64,000 nt of DNA from Chloroflexi bacterium HGW-Chloroflexi-6 (lineage in GTDB: Bacteria > Chloroflexota > Anaerolineae > Anaerolineales > Villigracilaceae), in assembly GCA_002840685.1 (NCBI GenBank), contig PHBU01000002.1:248001-312000 (forward strand). The letters are read 5' to 3'. A program made the position numbers and the translations under genes. The notes under the pieces are model-generated. The model was given only the letters and a program-made list of their open reading frames with translations, made no database searches and had not been told where the DNA came from. This document shows, one piece after another, positions 36,140 through 43,918 of this stretch (position 1 is its first letter; every line of letters begins with the position of its first letter).

Positions 36140-37660
36140 ATGGTTGCATCTTTCATTAAAAAATTCAAATTGACCCGCACCAGCTTCAATGCTTTTTTGA
36201 TCATTGCCCTGTTCGGCTTGGATAAATTTCTGGCATTTGTGCGCACGGGTATCATCTCGCGCCAGTATCGTGATGAAGTTCATCTGCTCGATACGTTCAA
36301 CGCCGCCAACAACCTGCCCGATGTGCTTTTTGCCTTGATCTCTGGCGGCGCCCTGGCGATGGCTTTTATCCCGCTCCTGACGGAGTACCTGACCCAAAAA
36401 GACCGCGCCGCTGCCTGGGAGCTTTTCTCGCGGGTGGCCAACCTGGCTTTTGTCGTGACAGGTACGATCGCCATTATCATCGCTATTTTTGCCGAACAAA
36501 TTGCCTCGCTCGTAATTGCACCGGGATTTTCACCCGAACAACTCGATCTGCTGGCCGACTTGATGCGCCTGAACCTGATCGGCACGATCATTTTTTCGAT
36601 TAGCGGCCTGGTCATGGCCAGTTTGCAAGCCAACCAGCATTTTCTGATGCCGGGGTTGGCCCCAACCGCTTACAACGTTGGCCAGATTATCGGGGCGATC
36701 TTCCTTGTGCCCGCTTTTGGCATTTACGGCCTGGTCTATGGTGTGATCTTGGGTGCAGCCTTTCACTTGCTGATCCAGGTTCCTGCCCTGTTCGTTTACG
36801 GCTTCCGCTGGACAGCCTCACTTGACCTGAACAATACGGGGCTGGGTGAAGCCCTGCGTTTGATGTGGCCGCGCCTGTTGACTATGGGCGGCATCCAGGC
36901 GATCGTTATCCTGCGCGACAACTTCGCGTCTCAATTGCAGCAGGACGGCGCTGTGACGGCCCTGACCTATGGCTGGATGGTGATGCAGGTTCCAGAAACG
37001 ATCCTCGGCACGGCGATTGCCACTGCCATGCTGCCGACTCTCTCTGAACTGGCTGCCCGCCAGGATTGGAAGGAGTTTGGCGAAACGGTGGAACGTGCCC
37101 TGCGCGTTTTGATCGCCCTGACCCTGCCGGTGGCCGCCGTTATGGCTGCCGGAATCCACCCGTTGGTGCGCGGCGTTTTCGGTTTTGGTGAAGAGACCTC
37201 CCAGCTTATCACCTGGACAACCCGCGCCTACCTGCTGACCCTGACCGGTTTCACCATTCACGAGGTGGCTGTGCGAGGTTTTTATGCCCGCAAGGAGCCT
37301 CTTCTGCCACTTTTTGCAGTGCTCTTGCGACTTTTCCTGTTTGTGTTGATGGGTTTTGCAGCAATCACATTCTTCCGTTCCATCGGCGCGCCGATGATTG
37401 CCCTGGCTGAAATTTCTTTGCTGATCGAAGCAATCCTGCTGTTTTTCCTGTTGTCGAGCAAAACCCACGCTCCATTACGGGTTGGCCGGCCATTGGTTTT
37501 GGGGCTGTTGGCTTCGTTGGTGGGAGGCGCACTGTCTTATGTTATCGCCGTCTATCTGCCGGCGGGCGCGATCACATCTGCCCTGGCCGGGATCGCAGTT
37601 GGCGGCCTGGCTGCCCTGGCTGTGGTCTGGTCTGAAGCCCGGCTGATTTTCAAGCTCTAA
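36140..37660 (+). CDS. murJ: lipid II flippase MurJ
   Basis: MurJ/MviN carries lipid II across the membrane for peptidoglycan assembly. The 506-residue protein has about 14 membrane helices. Typical segments: FGLDKFLAFVRTGIISRQYG-like start, FNAANNLPDVLFALISGGALAMAFIPLLTEYL, and GLVMASLQANQHFLMPGLAPTAYNVGQIIG. I start it at ATG 36140 (AAAGGAAAAACAGG upstream); the frame is open 49 codons further but runs back through the terminator. With uppP and lspA it indicates a standard murein cell wall. Confidence 0.93.
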   Translation: MVASFIKKFKLTRTSFNAFLIIALFGLDKFLAFVRTGIISRQYRDEVHLLDTFNAANNLPDVLFALISGGALAMAFIPLLTEYLTQKDRAAAWELFSRVANLAFVVTGTIAIIIAIFAEQIASLVIAPGFSPEQLDLLADLMRLNLIGTIIFSISGLVMASLQANQHFLMPGLAPTAYNVGQIIGAIFLVPAFGIYGLVYGVILGAAFHLLIQVPALFVYGFRWTASLDLNNTGLGEALRLMWPRLLTMGGIQAIVILRDNFASQLQQDGAVTALTYGWMVMQVPETILGTAIATAMLPTLSELAARQDWKEFGETVERALRVLIALTLPVAAVMAAGIHPLVRGVFGFGEETSQLITWTTRAYLLTLTGFTIHEVAVRGFYARKEPLLPLFAVLLRLFLFVLMGFAAITFFRSIGAPMIALAEISLLIEAILLFFLLSSKTHAPLRVGRPLVLGLLASLVGGALSYVIAVYLPAGAITSALAGIAVGGLAALAVVWSEARLIFKL

Positions 37661-37751
37661 ATCTTGAAAGTTTCATGGAGTATAATATTGAGCTTGCGCG
37701 TACCATCATATGGATTGAATATCCAAATAACATTGAAAGTTCCCAAAAACT

Positions 37752-38798
37752 ATGACAACCTTATCTGACACACAACCCACTCCTGTTCGACAAAAACGCC
37801 GCTTCGGCTTTGTGATTGGCTTATTGATCATCACCGCTGCCTTATTATTTGGCAGCCTGGGAGGCTATTTTTGGGGCGTTGACGATCGCGTCCAGGCTGC
37901 GGAGGCCACAAGATCGCAGGCGCTTGGGGAGCAGTTTGCGATGGCTCAGGAAGATTTTGCTGCTCGCCGCCTCGATATTGCCCGCCAGCGCATCGAATAT
38001 ATCCTGCAAAACGATCCCGGCTACCCTGGCGGCGCAGATATGCTTGCCCAGATTATGATTCAGATGGCAATCACCCCCTCACCTACGGTTACACCCTCTC
38101 CAACCATTACACCGACCCCAGACCTGCGCGAGCAGGAAGCTATTTTTGCCCAGGCTCAAGCCCAGCTTACCGCTTCTGATTGGGATGGCGCAATTGCCAC
38201 CCTCGATGGGCTGCGCAAGAGAGATGTCACTTATCGCACTGCCCAGATCGACGGAATGTATTTCATTGCTTTGCGCAACCGTGGCGCAGCCAAGATTCTC
38301 GGACAGGGAATTTATGCGGCCTTGCCCAACCTTGAAGGCGGCATCTATGATCTGACTCTGGCCGAGCGCTTTGGTCCGCTGGACGGGCAGGCTGCCGGCT
38401 ACCGGAATTTTGCCCGCATGTATATTCAGGGCGCCTCATTTTGGGAATTGGATTGGGCTCAGGCCGTCAATTATTTTGGTGAGATTTCTCGCTATACGCC
38501 CAACCTGCGCGATGGATCTAATATTACCGCCACTGAGCGCTATCGAATTGCGCTCTTGAATTATGGAGATGTTTTGAATGCCAACCAGCGGCTCAATGAT
38601 CGCTGCCCGGCCCTCAACCAATGGGCCCAGGCCGCCAACATTGTGCCTCTGGATGCAGAATACTCGGCAAAATTCAACGAGCTGAATCTGGAATGTAACC
38701 CGCCTACCAACACACCGGAGCCATTCACTCCTACGGTTGAAGTTGCAGTCCCTGAAGCAACGATTGAACCAACCATTGAGCCAACTGTCACACCCTAA
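37752..38798 (+). CDS. membrane-anchored protein with helical repeats and Pro/Thr linkers
   Basis: Unrecognised 348-residue protein. One membrane helix (about residues 20-42) is followed by a helical segment (45-100, EDFAARRLDIARQRIEYIL, TPR-like), a low-complexity linker of Thr/Pro/Ser (about 113-127, TPSPTITPTPD), a second helical part with TPR-like pairs (130-310), and a Pro/Thr/Glu tail (313-348, PTIEPTIEPTVTP). The linker style is characteristic of exported proteins of Anaerolineae. A TATAAT hexamer at 37681-37686 gives a leader of about 60 bases. A terminator follows. Probably an outside-facing scaffold, but this is inference. Confidence 0.65.
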   Translation: MTTLSDTQPTPVRQKRRFGFVIGLLIITAALLFGSLGGYFWGVDDRVQAAEATRSQALGEQFAMAQEDFAARRLDIARQRIEYILQNDPGYPGGADMLAQIMIQMAITPSPTVTPSPTITPTPDLREQEAIFAQAQAQLTASDWDGAIATLDGLRKRDVTYRTAQIDGMYFIALRNRGAAKILGQGIYAALPNLEGGIYDLTLAERFGPLDGQAAGYRNFARMYIQGASFWELDWAQAVNYFGEISRYTPNLRDGSNITATERYRIALLNYGDVLNANQRLNDRCPALNQWAQAANIVPLDAEYSAKFNELNLECNPPTNTPEPFTPTVEVAVPEATIEPTIEPTVTP

Positions 38799-38815
38799 AA
38801 CGATCTGACCATTCA

Positions 38816-38847
38816 AAAACTGCTCCATGAACTTTTGGGGCAGTTTT
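38816..38847 (+). terminator. intrinsic terminator
   Basis: AAAACTGCTCC (38816-38826) pairs with GGGGCAGTTTT (38837-38847) with one T-G wobble, ending in a T-run. It separates the anchored repeat protein from the MoeA fusion gene, which starts 17 bases later. Confidence 0.85.
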
Positions 38848-38864
38848 CGTTAACTGGAACATTT

Positions 38865-40826
38865 ATGTCACTCTACCTTCACGATATTCCTCTATCGCAA
38901 GCCAGGCAGGCCTTTCATGATGCCTTGCAGCATGCCGGGCTTTGGCAAACCCTGGGCAAGGAAGACATCCCTCTCAACGAAAATGCTCTCGGTCGGGTGC
39001 TGGCTGAACCGATCTGGGCTTTGCGCTCATCGCCGCATTACCACGCCGCGGCGATGGATGGGTTTGCCGTCCGCGCCGAGCAGACGCGTGGGGCACAGCC
39101 CTCGGCCCCGGTCACGCTTAACTTGCCATATGCTGCCCAATATGTCGATACCGGTGACCCGCTGCCCGATTGGGCCAATGCCGTCATCCCCATCGAAAAT
39201 GTTGAATCGCTGAGCGCTGAAGGTCAAATTACGGCGGATGTCCGCCATCCGGCTCGTATCCGCTTTCGGGCCTCGACCGTGCCCTGGCACCACGTCCGCC
39301 CGTTGGGGGAGGATATCGTCGCCACCCAGCTTGTGCTGCCAGCCGGACACGTTCTCAGACCCTACGACCTGGGCGCGATTGCCGCCTCCGGGCATGTGAC
39401 CGTTTCGGTGGCGCGTCCGCCGCGAGTGGCGATCTTGCCGACCGGCACAGAACTGGTTCCGATTGGCACTGAACTCAAACGCGGCGACATCCTGGAGTAC
39501 AACTCGCTCGTTCTGGCGGCTCAGGTAAAGGCGATGGGCGCGCAGCCGACCCGCTTCCCGATCACCATTGATGATTATGATGCCATCTGTGCTCGCGTAG
39601 AGGATGCAGCCCAAACCAACGATCTGATTTTGCTCAATGCCGGTTCGTCTGCCGGGGCTGAAGATTTCTCTTCGCGTGTGGTTGAAAAATTGGGCAGGCT
39701 GCTGGTGCATGGCGTTGCCGTGCGGCCTGGCCATCCGGTTATCCTGGGTATCCTGAATCGGGCGGATGGAACTTGTGTCCCGATCATCGGTGTGCCTGGC
39801 TATCCGGTCTCTGCCGCGCTGACGGTCGATATTTTTGCCGAGGAAATCATAGCGCGCTGGCTTGGCCGCCGCCCTGTTGAGTTGCCCGTTGAAACCGTGA
39901 CTCTGACCCGTAAAGTGACCTCCCCGGCTGGCGATGATGATTTTATGCGGGTAGCCATTGGGCGGGTCGGCGAGAAGATTCTGGCCGCGCCGATCGCGCG
40001 CGGAGCCGGGGTTATCACCTCGCTGGTGCGTGCCGACGGACTGGTGCTCATCCCCAGTGGTGTGCAGGGCGTCGAGGCAGGTGAGCCGGTTCAGGCGCGC
40101 CTGTATCGCTCCAAACAGGAGATCGACCGCACAATCTTTTGTATTGGCTCACACGATGTCATTTTGGATGTCATGGCGCAGTTCCTTTCAGATCATGAGC
40201 GCCGCCTGGTTTCGGCCAATGTCGGTTCTCAGGGTGGTCTGGTGGCGCTCAAGCGCGGCGAGGCCCATTTGGCTGGTTCGCACCTGCTCGACCCGGAAAC
40301 TGGCGAATATAACCTGCGCTACATCCGCCAGTACTTGCCCGATCTGCCGGTGCGTTTGGTGGGATTGGTCAACCGTGAGCAGGGGCTGATCGTGCGGCGA
40401 GGCAACCCGAAGGGAGTCCGATCCTTGCAGGATCTGGCCCGGCCCGAGGTCGCCTTCATTAATCGGCAGCGCGGCGCAGGGACGAGAGTCCTGCTCGATT
40501 ATCATTTTGAAAAATTAGGGATTGTTCCTGAAACCGTGCATGGTTATGAAGACGAGGAATACACCCACCTGGGTGTTGCGGCGGCGGTCGCCAGCGGCCG
40601 CGCTGATTGCGGGTTGGGAATCCCGGCTGCGGCCCAGGCTCTTGAATTGGATTTCGTGCCGTTGTTCCATGAACGGTACGATCTGGTCATTCCAAAAATC
40701 TATGCAGAAAGCGATTTGCTGGAGCCGCTATTTGATCTGCTCAAATCGCAATTATTTCAGAATGCTATTCGCGCGCTTCCGGGGTATGATGTCAGTATCA
40801 TGGGGAAGGTTTTCCTGGAGGACTGA
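38865..40826 (+). CDS. moeA: MoeA molybdopterin molybdenumtransferase fused to a substrate-binding domain
   Basis: A 653-residue fusion. Residues about 1-405 are MoeA, which inserts molybdate into adenylylated molybdopterin: SSPHYHAAAMDGFAVRA, VDTGDPLPDWANAVIPIE, LPTGTELVP with GDILEYNS, LLNAGSSAGAEDF and GVPGYPVSAAL. Residues about 425-650 form a periplasmic-binding-protein-like domain of the COG1910 (LysR-substrate-like) type, with SANVGSQGGLVALKRGEAHLAGSHLLD, FINRQRGAGTRVLLDYHF and ASGRADCGLGIPAAA. The same fusion is known in archaea and some bacteria; the extra domain may bind molybdate or tungstate. The CheY gene follows after two bases. ATG 38865 lies past the terminator. Confidence 0.93.
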   Translation: MSLYLHDIPLSQARQAFHDALQHAGLWQTLGKEDIPLNENALGRVLAEPIWALRSSPHYHAAAMDGFAVRAEQTRGAQPSAPVTLNLPYAAQYVDTGDPLPDWANAVIPIENVESLSAEGQITADVRHPARIRFRASTVPWHHVRPLGEDIVATQLVLPAGHVLRPYDLGAIAASGHVTVSVARPPRVAILPTGTELVPIGTELKRGDILEYNSLVLAAQVKAMGAQPTRFPITIDDYDAICARVEDAAQTNDLILLNAGSSAGAEDFSSRVVEKLGRLLVHGVAVRPGHPVILGILNRADGTCVPIIGVPGYPVSAALTVDIFAEEIIARWLGRRPVELPVETVTLTRKVTSPAGDDDFMRVAIGRVGEKILAAPIARGAGVITSLVRADGLVLIPSGVQGVEAGEPVQARLYRSKQEIDRTIFCIGSHDVILDVMAQFLSDHERRLVSANVGSQGGLVALKRGEAHLAGSHLLDPETGEYNLRYIRQYLPDLPVRLVGLVNREQGLIVRRGNPKGVRSLQDLARPEVAFINRQRGAGTRVLLDYHFEKLGIVPETVHGYEDEEYTHLGVAAAVASGRADCGLGIPAAAQALELDFVPLFHERYDLVIPKIYAESDLLEPLFDLLKSQLFQNAIRALPGYDVSIMGKVFLED

Positions 40827-40828
40827 CG

Positions 40829-41185
40829 ATGAAAAATGTGCTGGTCATTGATGATTCTCGCGCAACTGCTGATACGATGGTCCGCATCCTCAAAGCGTTG
40901 GGCTACCCGGCGCGGGCGGTTTATGGCTCGAGCGCTGGGATGCTCGTTTTGCGCGAGGAGACTCCTGACCTGGTTTTTCTCGATATTAACATGCCAGGGG
41001 TCAGTGGTTTCGAGATCCTTAAGTTCATGAGCCGTGAGCCGCGTCTGGCCAATGTGCCGGTTTTCGTGGCGACATCCGAAGACCAGCCCGAAACAAAGCG
41101 CGAGGCCTTGCGCTGCGGCGCACGAGGTTTCCTGATTAAGCCGGTCAGCGTTGAAGCATTGGATGATGCGCTGCGGGAGTTATAG
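40829..41185 (+). CDS. single-domain response regulator (CheY-like)
   Basis: A 118-residue receiver domain with no output domain. The acidic pocket is D8-D9 (VIDDSR), the phosphorylated Asp is D52 (FLDINMPG), the Thr/Ser switch is in VATSEDQ, and the conserved Lys is in FLIKPVS. It starts two bases after the moeA stop and is followed by a terminator, so it is the last gene of that transcript. The partner kinase is unknown; three kinases are encoded elsewhere in the window. Confidence 0.92.
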   Translation: MKNVLVIDDSRATADTMVRILKALGYPARAVYGSSAGMLVLREETPDLVFLDINMPGVSGFEILKFMSREPRLANVPVFVATSEDQPETKREALRCGARGFLIKPVSVEALDDALREL

Positions 41186-41228
41186 GATCTTCGAGCGAGA
41201 TATTTATCGCTACTCTTGAAGCAGGTGA

Positions 41229-41258
41229 GATGATTACCAAGGGTGATCATCTTTTTTT
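41229..41258 (+). terminator. intrinsic terminator after the CheY gene
   Basis: GATGATTACC (41229-41238), loop AAG, GGTGATCATC (41242-41251), one T-G wobble, then seven T residues (41252-41258). It isolates moeA-cheY from the long run that begins with the PfkB kinase. Confidence 0.85.
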
Positions 41259-41352
41259 ATCGGGTGATGCAAGTGGTTTGATTTTTAAAGTAAAACGAAC
41301 AAGGCTTTTTGCTTTGACGTGCAAAATGTGGAACATCCAAACGTTTCACGGT

Positions 41353-41358
41353 TATAAT
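41353..41358 (+). promoter_or_regulatory. -10 element, probable leaderless start for the PfkB-parAB run
   Basis: A consensus TATAAT lies six bases before ATG 41365. Transcription would begin at or next to the start codon. No good -35 is seen at 16-18 bases (a TTGACG at 41314 is too far). No ribosome site precedes the ATG. Confidence 0.5.
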
Positions 41359-41364
41359 TCATTT

Positions 41365-42216
41365 ATGCTTCAGTTTTCCCCGCTCGACCCAATCGATTAC
41401 CTGGTGATAGGGCACCTGACCATTGACCAAACACCTGCCGGGCTGTCTCTGGGCGGCACTGCGGCTTATTCTGCCTTGACCGCCCGGGCACTGGGGCTGC
41501 GTGTTGGCATTGTGACGGTCTGGGCGGGCGAGATTGCGCTTGACGGGCTGGCAGGCATCCCGATTGTGACTGCTCAGGTCGATCAGGCCACCCGCTTCGA
41601 AAATGTTTACTTGAACGGCAACAGAACCCAATATGTTCGGCATGTCGCGCCAAAAATTGATCTGGCGCTGGTGCCCGAGGTCTGGCGCAGTGCCAAAATT
41701 ATCCACCTTGGCCCGTTGGTGCAGGAAGTGGATGCCACCCTGCCGGATGGTTTTCGACCAGCTTTGTTGGGCTTGACCCCCCAGGGCTGGATGCGGATCT
41801 GGGACGAACAGGGCCGGGTAAGTTCTTGCGCCTGGGGCGCCGCCACTGAAGCGATGCAAGCTGCCGGAGTGACGGTTTTTAGCGTTGAGGATGTTGCTCA
41901 CGATGAAGAACAGATCGAATGGCTGGCACACCAGGGGCGTCTTGTGGTCGTGACCGAGGGCGCGGCAGGCTGCCGGTTGTTCTGGAATGGGGATAGCCGA
42001 CGTTTTCGCTCACCCGAAATGGAAGAGGTCGATGCGACCGGCGCAGGGGATATTTTTGCAACTGCTTTTTTTGCGCGTTTGTTGGATACGCGCGACCCCT
42101 GGGAAGCGGCGCGGTTTGCGGTTAACCTTGCCGCGTATTCAGTGACACGCCGTGGATTGGCCAGCGTACCGACTCAATCTGAAATTGATACCTGCCTGAT
42201 GGAGGTTTTGCATTAA
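41365..42216 (+). CDS. PfkB-family sugar/nucleoside kinase
   Basis: Ribokinase-fold kinase of 283 residues. LGGTAAYSALTARALGL is the family N-terminal substrate region (usual GGxxxN weakened to GGTAAY), VVTEGAAGC is a strand near the nucleotide site, and VDATGAGDIFATAFFARLL is the PfkB signature 2 with the catalytic Asp in GAGD. It is a little shorter than usual ribokinases. ATG 41365 is preferred because a consensus -10 lies just upstream and no homology precedes it. Its stop overlaps the parA start by one base (TAATG), an unexpected coupling of a small-molecule kinase with chromosome segregation genes. Substrate unknown. Confidence 0.85.
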   Translation: MLQFSPLDPIDYLVIGHLTIDQTPAGLSLGGTAAYSALTARALGLRVGIVTVWAGEIALDGLAGIPIVTAQVDQATRFENVYLNGNRTQYVRHVAPKIDLALVPEVWRSAKIIHLGPLVQEVDATLPDGFRPALLGLTPQGWMRIWDEQGRVSSCAWGAATEAMQAAGVTVFSVEDVAHDEEQIEWLAHQGRLVVVTEGAAGCRLFWNGDSRRFRSPEMEEVDATGAGDIFATAFFARLLDTRDPWEAARFAVNLAAYSVTRRGLASVPTQSEIDTCLMEVLH

Positions 42217-43001
42217 TGACTAAAATTTATACGTTGGTTAATCAAAAGGGTGGTGTTGGCAAAACGACAACAGCCGTCAACCTTGGCGCTTATCTGGCGC
42301 GGCTGGGGCAAAAAGTTTTGATCGTAGACCTGGATGCCCAGGCCAATGCCACTTCCTGCCTGGGTGTTGATAAACATTCCGTCAAAGGCGGAATTTACGA
42401 GGTTTTATTGGGTATCTCGCCTGCGGGTGGCCATATTTTGACCAACTCTGACTTGATGATCTCGATCCTGCCTTCATCTCCATCTTTAGCTGGCGCCGAG
42501 GTGGAACTGGTGGACCAGCCGCAGCGCGAGTTTCGCCTGCGCATGGCCTTGCAGCCGCTGATTGGCCATTACGATTATATTTTGATCGACTGTCCGCCTT
42601 CGCTCAGTCTGCTGACGATCAATGGTCTGATGGCAGCCCAGGATGGCGTCATCATCCCGGTACAATGTGAGTACCTGGCGCTTGAGGGGTTGGGCCAGTT
42701 GATGCAGACTTTGCAGCGCGTCCGCGTTTCGCTTTATCCCGAAATGAAGATTCGCGGCCTGATCATGACCATGTTCGAAGGGCGCACTCATCTGGCAAAA
42801 GATGTGGTCGACGAAGTGCGAAAGCATTTCCCGGGACAGGTATTTGGCGCCATTGTTCCCCGTTCGATCCGCCTGGCCGAGGCCCCCTCGTATGGCTTGC
42901 CGATCGCGGTGTATGCCCCTTCTTCAACGGGTGCGCAGGCTTATCAGGCCCTGGCGCAGGAAATTTTGCAGGCAGATGGTGTTGCCGAGATAGCGAATTA
43001 A
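42216..43001 (+). CDS. parA: chromosome-partitioning ATPase ParA (Soj)
   Basis: ParA/MinD-family ATPase of 261 residues. The deviant Walker A is NQKGGVGKTTTAVNL (residues 9-23), Walker A' is IVDLDAQANAT, and Walker B is ILIDCPPSLSLLTING. It lacks the long N-terminal HTH of plasmid SopA types, so it is the chromosomal Soj type that drives origin segregation with ParB. The ATG overlaps the kinase stop; parB follows after 15 bases. Confidence 0.95.
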   Translation: MTKIYTLVNQKGGVGKTTTAVNLGAYLARLGQKVLIVDLDAQANATSCLGVDKHSVKGGIYEVLLGISPAGGHILTNSDLMISILPSSPSLAGAEVELVDQPQREFRLRMALQPLIGHYDYILIDCPPSLSLLTINGLMAAQDGVIIPVQCEYLALEGLGQLMQTLQRVRVSLYPEMKIRGLIMTMFEGRTHLAKDVVDEVRKHFPGQVFGAIVPRSIRLAEAPSYGLPIAVYAPSSTGAQAYQALAQEILQADGVAEIAN

Positions 43002-43016
43002 GCTTGGAGGTCAATT

Positions 43017-43904
43017 ATGCCTGCTAAAACAGGACTTGGACGTGGTTTGGATGCCTTGATTCCGTCGAGCAGTTTCCAGCCTGAAGAAACAAAGATTGCA
43101 GCAACAGACGTTTTCAGTGGCGTTGTACGCGTCCCGGTCGGGCAGGTTAAACCTAATCCGCGTCAGCCGCGTACGCATTTTGATTCGTCTGCGCTCGAAG
43201 ACCTGGCAGCCTCGATCAGGGAGCATGGGGTTATCCAACCCTTGATCGTCAGCCGCAGCGATTCTGGTACGGGTTACATTTTGATCGCCGGTGAGCGGCG
43301 TTTACAGGCCTCGAAGTTGGCTGGCCTGACCGAAGTCCCGGTAATTGTGCGCCAGACCACTGACCAGGAAAAACTGGAACTGGCCCTGATCGAAAACATC
43401 CAGCGCGCTGATCTAAATCCGCTTGAAGAAGCCAATGCCTACCAGCAGCTTTCTGATGAATTCCACCTTTCCCACGAAGAAATTGCAACGCGGGTTGGCA
43501 AGAGCCGGGTGGCTGTTACCAATACTTTGCGTCTCTTGAAATTAGCGGCACCCATCCAGCAGGCGCTGGTCGATGGACGTGTTACCGAAGGACATGCCCG
43601 CGCTTTGCTGGCATTATCTGCGCCCCAGGCTCAAATTGCCGCCTTGCAAACTGTGATCAATCAATCACTTACGGTGCGTCAGACCGAGGAACTTGTCCGC
43701 AAATTGAGCGGCGAAAAACCAGCCAGTTTGCCCAGGTCAGGGCCCTCGCCTGATGTGCTTGCCCTGGAGGAGAGACTTCGGTCCACCCTGGGCACAGAGA
43801 TCAAGTTGAAACCGGGCAAGAACGGAAAAAGCGCCCTGACCATGTATTTTTACTCTGAAGAAGAACTCAACGCATTGTTGGAACGATTGTTTAACGGAGC
43901 TTAA
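43017..43904 (+). CDS. parB: chromosome-partitioning protein ParB (Spo0J)
   Basis: ParB of 295 residues that binds parS and slides as a CTP-dependent clamp. An N-terminal GLGRGLDALIPS is typical, the CTPase/ParB box is in LIAGERRLQASKLAGL, ALIENIQRADLNPLEEA follows, and the HTH is HLSHEEIATRVGKSRVAVTNTLRLL. The C-terminal dimer region is short. A GGAGG ribosome site is close to the ATG. No parS palindrome (TGTTTCACGTGAAACA type) was noticed in the window. The rRNA-methylase and oriC genes often seen beside it (rsmG, mnmG) are absent. Confidence 0.95.
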   Translation: MPAKTGLGRGLDALIPSSSFQPEETKIAATDVFSGVVRVPVGQVKPNPRQPRTHFDSSALEDLAASIREHGVIQPLIVSRSDSGTGYILIAGERRLQASKLAGLTEVPVIVRQTTDQEKLELALIENIQRADLNPLEEANAYQQLSDEFHLSHEEIATRVGKSRVAVTNTLRLLKLAAPIQQALVDGRVTEGHARALLALSAPQAQIAALQTVINQSLTVRQTEELVRKLSGEKPASLPRSGPSPDVLALEERLRSTLGTEIKLKPGKNGKSALTMYFYSEEELNALLERLFNGA

Positions 43905-43918
43905 GAAAACAGGCCCGT

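Noticed and set aside
41338..41352. GTTTCACG near parAB as a possible parS site
   Set aside because: Only half of the TGTTTCACGTGAAACA palindrome is present and the other half does not match; no full site was noticed in the window.
41314..41358. TTGACG and TATAAT as a complete promoter for the PfkB kinase
   Set aside because: The spacer is 33 bases, far from the usual 16-18, so only the -10 element was kept.
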